This document shows, one piece after another, positions 5,957-8,415 of a DNA stretch of 8,415 nucleotides. The notes beneath the pieces were generated by a model. It was not told the origin of the DNA. It was given only the letters and a program-made list of their open reading frames with translations, and made no database searches. Source of the stretch: an uncultured Bacilli bacterium (GTDB lineage Bacteria > Bacillota_I > Bacilli_A > RF39 > UBA660); contig CATKEA010000052.1 in the NCBI GenBank assembly GCA_949746915.1, positions 1-8,415 on the forward strand, read 5' to 3'. Numbering within the stretch: the stretch's first letter is position 1; each line of letters begins with the position of its first letter. Position numbers and translations under genes: made by a program.

Positions 5957-6820
5957 ATGAATAATTTAATTTTAGTTTTAAAGGGGTTTGTGATGGGAAT
6001 TGCTAATATTATTCCTGGGGTAAGCGGAGGAACTTTAGCCTTAACACTAGGGATATACGAAAAATTTATTGGAGCAATTAGTCATTTCTTTTCAAACTTA
6101 AAGGAAAATATAAAATTTCTAATACCAATAGCTATTGGTATGGTCATTGCCATTTTATCAATGAGTAGAATAATAAGTTATTCCTATGATCATTTTCCAA
6201 TACCAACATCATTATTTTTTGTCGGTTTAGTTATTGGTGGAATACCAATGCTATATAGTAGAATCAAAGGAAAAAAAGAAAGAAAAGAAATATCAAGTTG
6301 GCTTATCTTATTACTATCTTTTAGTTTAGTTTTAGTACTAGCTTTTTCAGAACAATTATTTGATTTAGATATTTCTGTAAGCTTCACAAATATGAATATA
6401 ACAAGTTATATTCTCTTATTATTAGTAGGAGTTATAGCAGCTGCTACTATGATTATACCTGGAGTTAGTGGATCATTAGTATTAATGCTACTTGGTTATT
6501 ATTATCCAGTACTAAATGTTATAAAAGATTTAACAAAATTCAAAAACATTGGTTCAAATATCTTAATAGCTGGTTTCTTTGGTATTGGAATATTAATAGG
6601 AATAGTATTAATATCAAAATTAATTGAATACTTATTTGAAAAATATGAAGTAAAAACATTCTATGGTGTTATGGGATTTATCTTAGCAAGTGTTATTGCA
6701 ATACCAGCATCAACCTATAATAACGTATCCAATTTAGTAATAGATTTTCCACAAATTATTATAGGAATAGTAGTACTTATTATTGGTTACATAATTGGAA
6801 ATAAGTTAGGAGAAAAATAA
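5957..6820 (+). CDS. popT: DUF368 family undecaprenyl-phosphate translocase
   Basis: This 287-residue polytopic membrane protein is of the DUF368 family. Its members in Vibrio cholerae and Staphylococcus aureus have been shown to act as polyprenyl-phosphate translocases (PopT), returning C55-P from the outer to the inner leaflet for wall synthesis. The family hallmark appears twice: PGVSGGT (20-26) and PGVSGS (168-173), 148 residues apart. Each is followed by a matching L-G-x-Y pattern (31-34 and 179-182), indicating two related halves. Hydrophobic segments cover about 5-45, 54-74, 85-100, 114-131, 149-185, 200-220, 236-252 and 265-282. The basic loop KGKKERK (104-110) is likely cytoplasmic. 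It starts an operon, and uppP follows after one base, with the uppP SD lying inside this gene's 3' end. The transport role is transferred from the family, not shown here. Confidence 0.88.
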   Translation: MNNLILVLKGFVMGIANIIPGVSGGTLALTLGIYEKFIGAISHFFSNLKENIKFLIPIAIGMVIAILSMSRIISYSYDHFPIPTSLFFVGLVIGGIPMLYSRIKGKKERKEISSWLILLLSFSLVLVLAFSEQLFDLDISVSFTNMNITSYILLLLVGVIAAATMIIPGVSGSLVLMLLGYYYPVLNVIKDLTKFKNIGSNILIAGFFGIGILIGIVLISKLIEYLFEKYEVKTFYGVMGFILASVIAIPASTYNNVSNLVIDFPQIIIGIVVLIIGYIIGNKLGEK

Positions 6821-6821
6821 T

Positions 6822-7637
6822 ATGGACTTTGGAGTTATAATTTTAGCTATTATTCAAGGTATAGCAGAGTTTTTACCTATATCTTCTAGTGCTCATTTAA
6901 TTATCTTTAGAGATCTATTTGGTATTGGTAGTACAGCGATTAGTAGTGACTTTGCTTTAGCTTTTGATTTAGCTTTACACTTTGGAACATTACTTGCCAT
7001 TTTACTATATTTCTTTAATGATTTTTGGACAATGTTTATTAAAGGAATAACTAAAGGTATTAAAGATAATGAAGGGAAAATTTTATGGTATTTAATTATT
7101 GCAACTATACCAGCAGCAATAGTTGGTATTTTATTTGAAGAAGTAATCGAAGAAATAGTTAGAAGTAATTTTCTTATAATAGGTAGTGCCCTTATTATAA
7201 TGGGAATTATAATCTACTATATTGATAAAAGATGTAAGCAAACAAACTCAATAAAAAAAATGACATTAAAAGATGCTTTTTTAATTGGTTGTAGTCAGGT
7301 ATTTGCTCTTATACCAGGTTTTTCACGCAGTGGAACAACAATAGCAGCAGCAAGAGGTTTAAAATTAAACCGTGAAGATGCAGCTAAATTTTCATTTTAT
7401 TTATCAGCACCAGTAGTGGCAGGAGCTTGTATATTAAATATTTTCGATAGTACAACTATTACAGCAATTCAAAATAATTTAGATATCTTTATCGTTGGAA
7501 TATTAGTAGCCTTTATTTCAGGACTTCTATGTATCCAATTCTTATTAAAATATTTAAAAAGCCATGACTTTAAAATTTTTATGTGGTATCGAGTTATCTT
7601 AGGATTAGTAGTTATAATATATTCATTAATAAAATAA
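6822..7637 (+). CDS. uppP: Undecaprenyl-diphosphatase UppP (BacA family)
   Basis: This 271-residue integral membrane phosphatase hydrolyses C55-PP to C55-P at the outer face of the membrane, recycling the carrier lipid. High expression of the family gives bacitracin resistance. The two signature regions are intact: QGIAEFLPISSSAHL (12-26), with the (E/Q)xxxE pattern at Q12/E16, the S-S-S block and H25, and PGFSRSGTT (165-173) with R169 and the S/T cluster. Length and hydrophobic profile match the family. The gene begins one base after the DUF368 stop, with SD AGGAGA (6808-6813) 8 nt before the ATG, so translation is probably coupled. Together with the upstream gene it forms two consecutive steps of C55-P recycling. 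Identification is firm. Confidence 0.96.
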   Translation: MDFGVIILAIIQGIAEFLPISSSAHLIIFRDLFGIGSTAISSDFALAFDLALHFGTLLAILLYFFNDFWTMFIKGITKGIKDNEGKILWYLIIATIPAAIVGILFEEVIEEIVRSNFLIIGSALIIMGIIIYYIDKRCKQTNSIKKMTLKDAFLIGCSQVFALIPGFSRSGTTIAAARGLKLNREDAAKFSFYLSAPVVAGACILNIFDSTTITAIQNNLDIFIVGILVAFISGLLCIQFLLKYLKSHDFKIFMWYRVILGLVVIIYSLIK

Positions 7638-7650
7638 AAAGGAGCGCAAT

Positions 7651-8403
7651 ATGGAAGGATTAACAGCAACACTATTATTAGGATTATTCATAATTATTGG
7701 AGCCCTAATTACTTTAATTGCTAAAAATAGTGAGAAATTTATAACATTTTCAATAGCTATAGCATTTGGAGTTATGGCAACACTAATAGTAATCGACCTT
7801 ATACCAGAAGCATTAGAAAGTTTAGAATTTTCTAATCCAATATATACTTATTTAATAATATTTTTAGGAAGTACAATAGGCTTTGGATTGCTAAAAATAT
7901 TAGATCATTTTATCCCAGATCATGATGATGATTTAACTACTAGTGAAGATGATGATAGAAACTTAACCCATATTGGTCTAGTTTCCTCAATTGCTCTTGT
8001 AATTCATAACATAGTAGAAGGAATGGCCATATATCTACTAATAAGTAATAATTTCAGATCTGGCTTAATGGCTATTATTGGAGTTGGACTTCATAATATA
8101 CCATTAGGAATGATTATTACTTCAACATTTTATCAAGGGAATAAAAGTCTTAAAAAAACGATATTAATTATTCTAGGTATTTCTTTATCTACGTTTATTG
8201 GAGGACTATTAATGTGTATTCCAGCCCTTGAAAACATATTAGAAACAATTGAAATAGTTTCACTAACTCTTACAATTGGAATGCTTTTATACATTGTGAT
8301 TATGGAATTATTGCCTAAAATTATTAATAGTAAATACAAAAAAATAACCTGGTCAGGAGTATTTTCTGGAATAGGTTTACTATTACTTACATTATTTATT
8401 TAA
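7651..8403 (+). CDS. ZIP family metal transporter with atypical second motif
   Basis: This 250-residue membrane protein of the ZIP (GufA/ZupT-like) family is predicted to import divalent metal such as zinc, iron or manganese. About eight hydrophobic segments are visible. Family landmarks are DLIPEAL (49-55) at the end of TM2, HNIVEG (119-124) in TM4, HNIPLG (148-153) in TM5 and ELLP (219-222) late in the protein. In characterised ZIPs the TM5 motif usually ends PEG with a metal-binding Glu. Here that position is Leu (L152). The loop before TM4 is rich in Asp and Glu with two His (about 86-102, including PDHDDD and SEDDD) and could bind or sense metal. The SD AAAAAGGAG overlaps the uppP stop, and the 13-nt gap places it in the popT-uppP operon. 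Only 12 bases follow its stop, so a terminator or further operon genes cannot be judged. Confidence 0.88.
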   Translation: MEGLTATLLLGLFIIIGALITLIAKNSEKFITFSIAIAFGVMATLIVIDLIPEALESLEFSNPIYTYLIIFLGSTIGFGLLKILDHFIPDHDDDLTTSEDDDRNLTHIGLVSSIALVIHNIVEGMAIYLLISNNFRSGLMAIIGVGLHNIPLGMIITSTFYQGNKSLKKTILIILGISLSTFIGGLLMCIPALENILETIEIVSLTLTIGMLLYIVIMELLPKIINSKYKKITWSGVFSGIGLLLLTLFI

Positions 8404-8415
8404 ACATATTTTAAA

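Noticed and set aside
8404..8415. Terminator after the ZIP gene
   Set aside because: Only 12 bases remain and no stem can be formed. It cannot be judged within this window.

Overview
The window is very AT-rich (clearly below 30% G+C by eye). All seven complete genes lie on the + strand, with canonical AGGAGG-type ribosome binding sites, sigma-A-type promoters and compact intrinsic terminators. This points to a low-GC Bacillota, most likely an uncultured member of Bacilli or a neighbouring lineage. The standard genetic code fits: all eight Trp codons in the called genes are TGG, and every gene ends in TAA or TAG. An undecaprenyl-pyrophosphate phosphatase gene implies a cell that recycles the C55 lipid carrier and therefore probably makes peptidoglycan or another C55-dependent wall polymer.

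Layout. (1) Positions 1-165 look like a divergent intergenic region. The start codon of a possible minus-strand gene sits at the very edge, an imperfect inverted repeat lies at 49-89, and a good promoter serves cvpA. (2) 166-1173 is a two-gene operon, cvpA-trxA, closed by a terminator at 1195-1222. (3) 1291-3576 is a single-gene unit with its own promoter and terminator, encoding a MacB-type transporter in which the ATPase and an FtsX-type permease are fused. (4) 3771-5852 is a monocistronic unit encoding a 693-residue, coiled-coil-rich protein of unknown function that contains a degenerate tandem repeat. It is driven by a full-consensus extended -10 promoter and closed by a strong terminator. 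(5) 5957-8403 is a tightly packed operon: a DUF368/PopT-type undecaprenyl-phosphate translocase, then UppP 1 nt later, then a ZIP-family metal transporter 13 nt later.

How the genes fit together. The last operon is the clearest functional story. UppP dephosphorylates C55-PP outside the membrane, and the DUF368 protein is of the family shown to return C55-P to the inner leaflet, so two consecutive steps of carrier recycling are co-transcribed. The ZIP transporter has an atypical metal-site motif, and why it travels with them is unclear. The cvpA-trxA pair resembles a shortened version of the cvpA-polX-mutS2-...-trxA neighbourhood of Bacillus. The most novel item is the repeat-bearing coiled-coil protein. 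I see no mobile elements, CRISPR arrays or RNA genes, and no gene-free stretch exceeds 300 bases.
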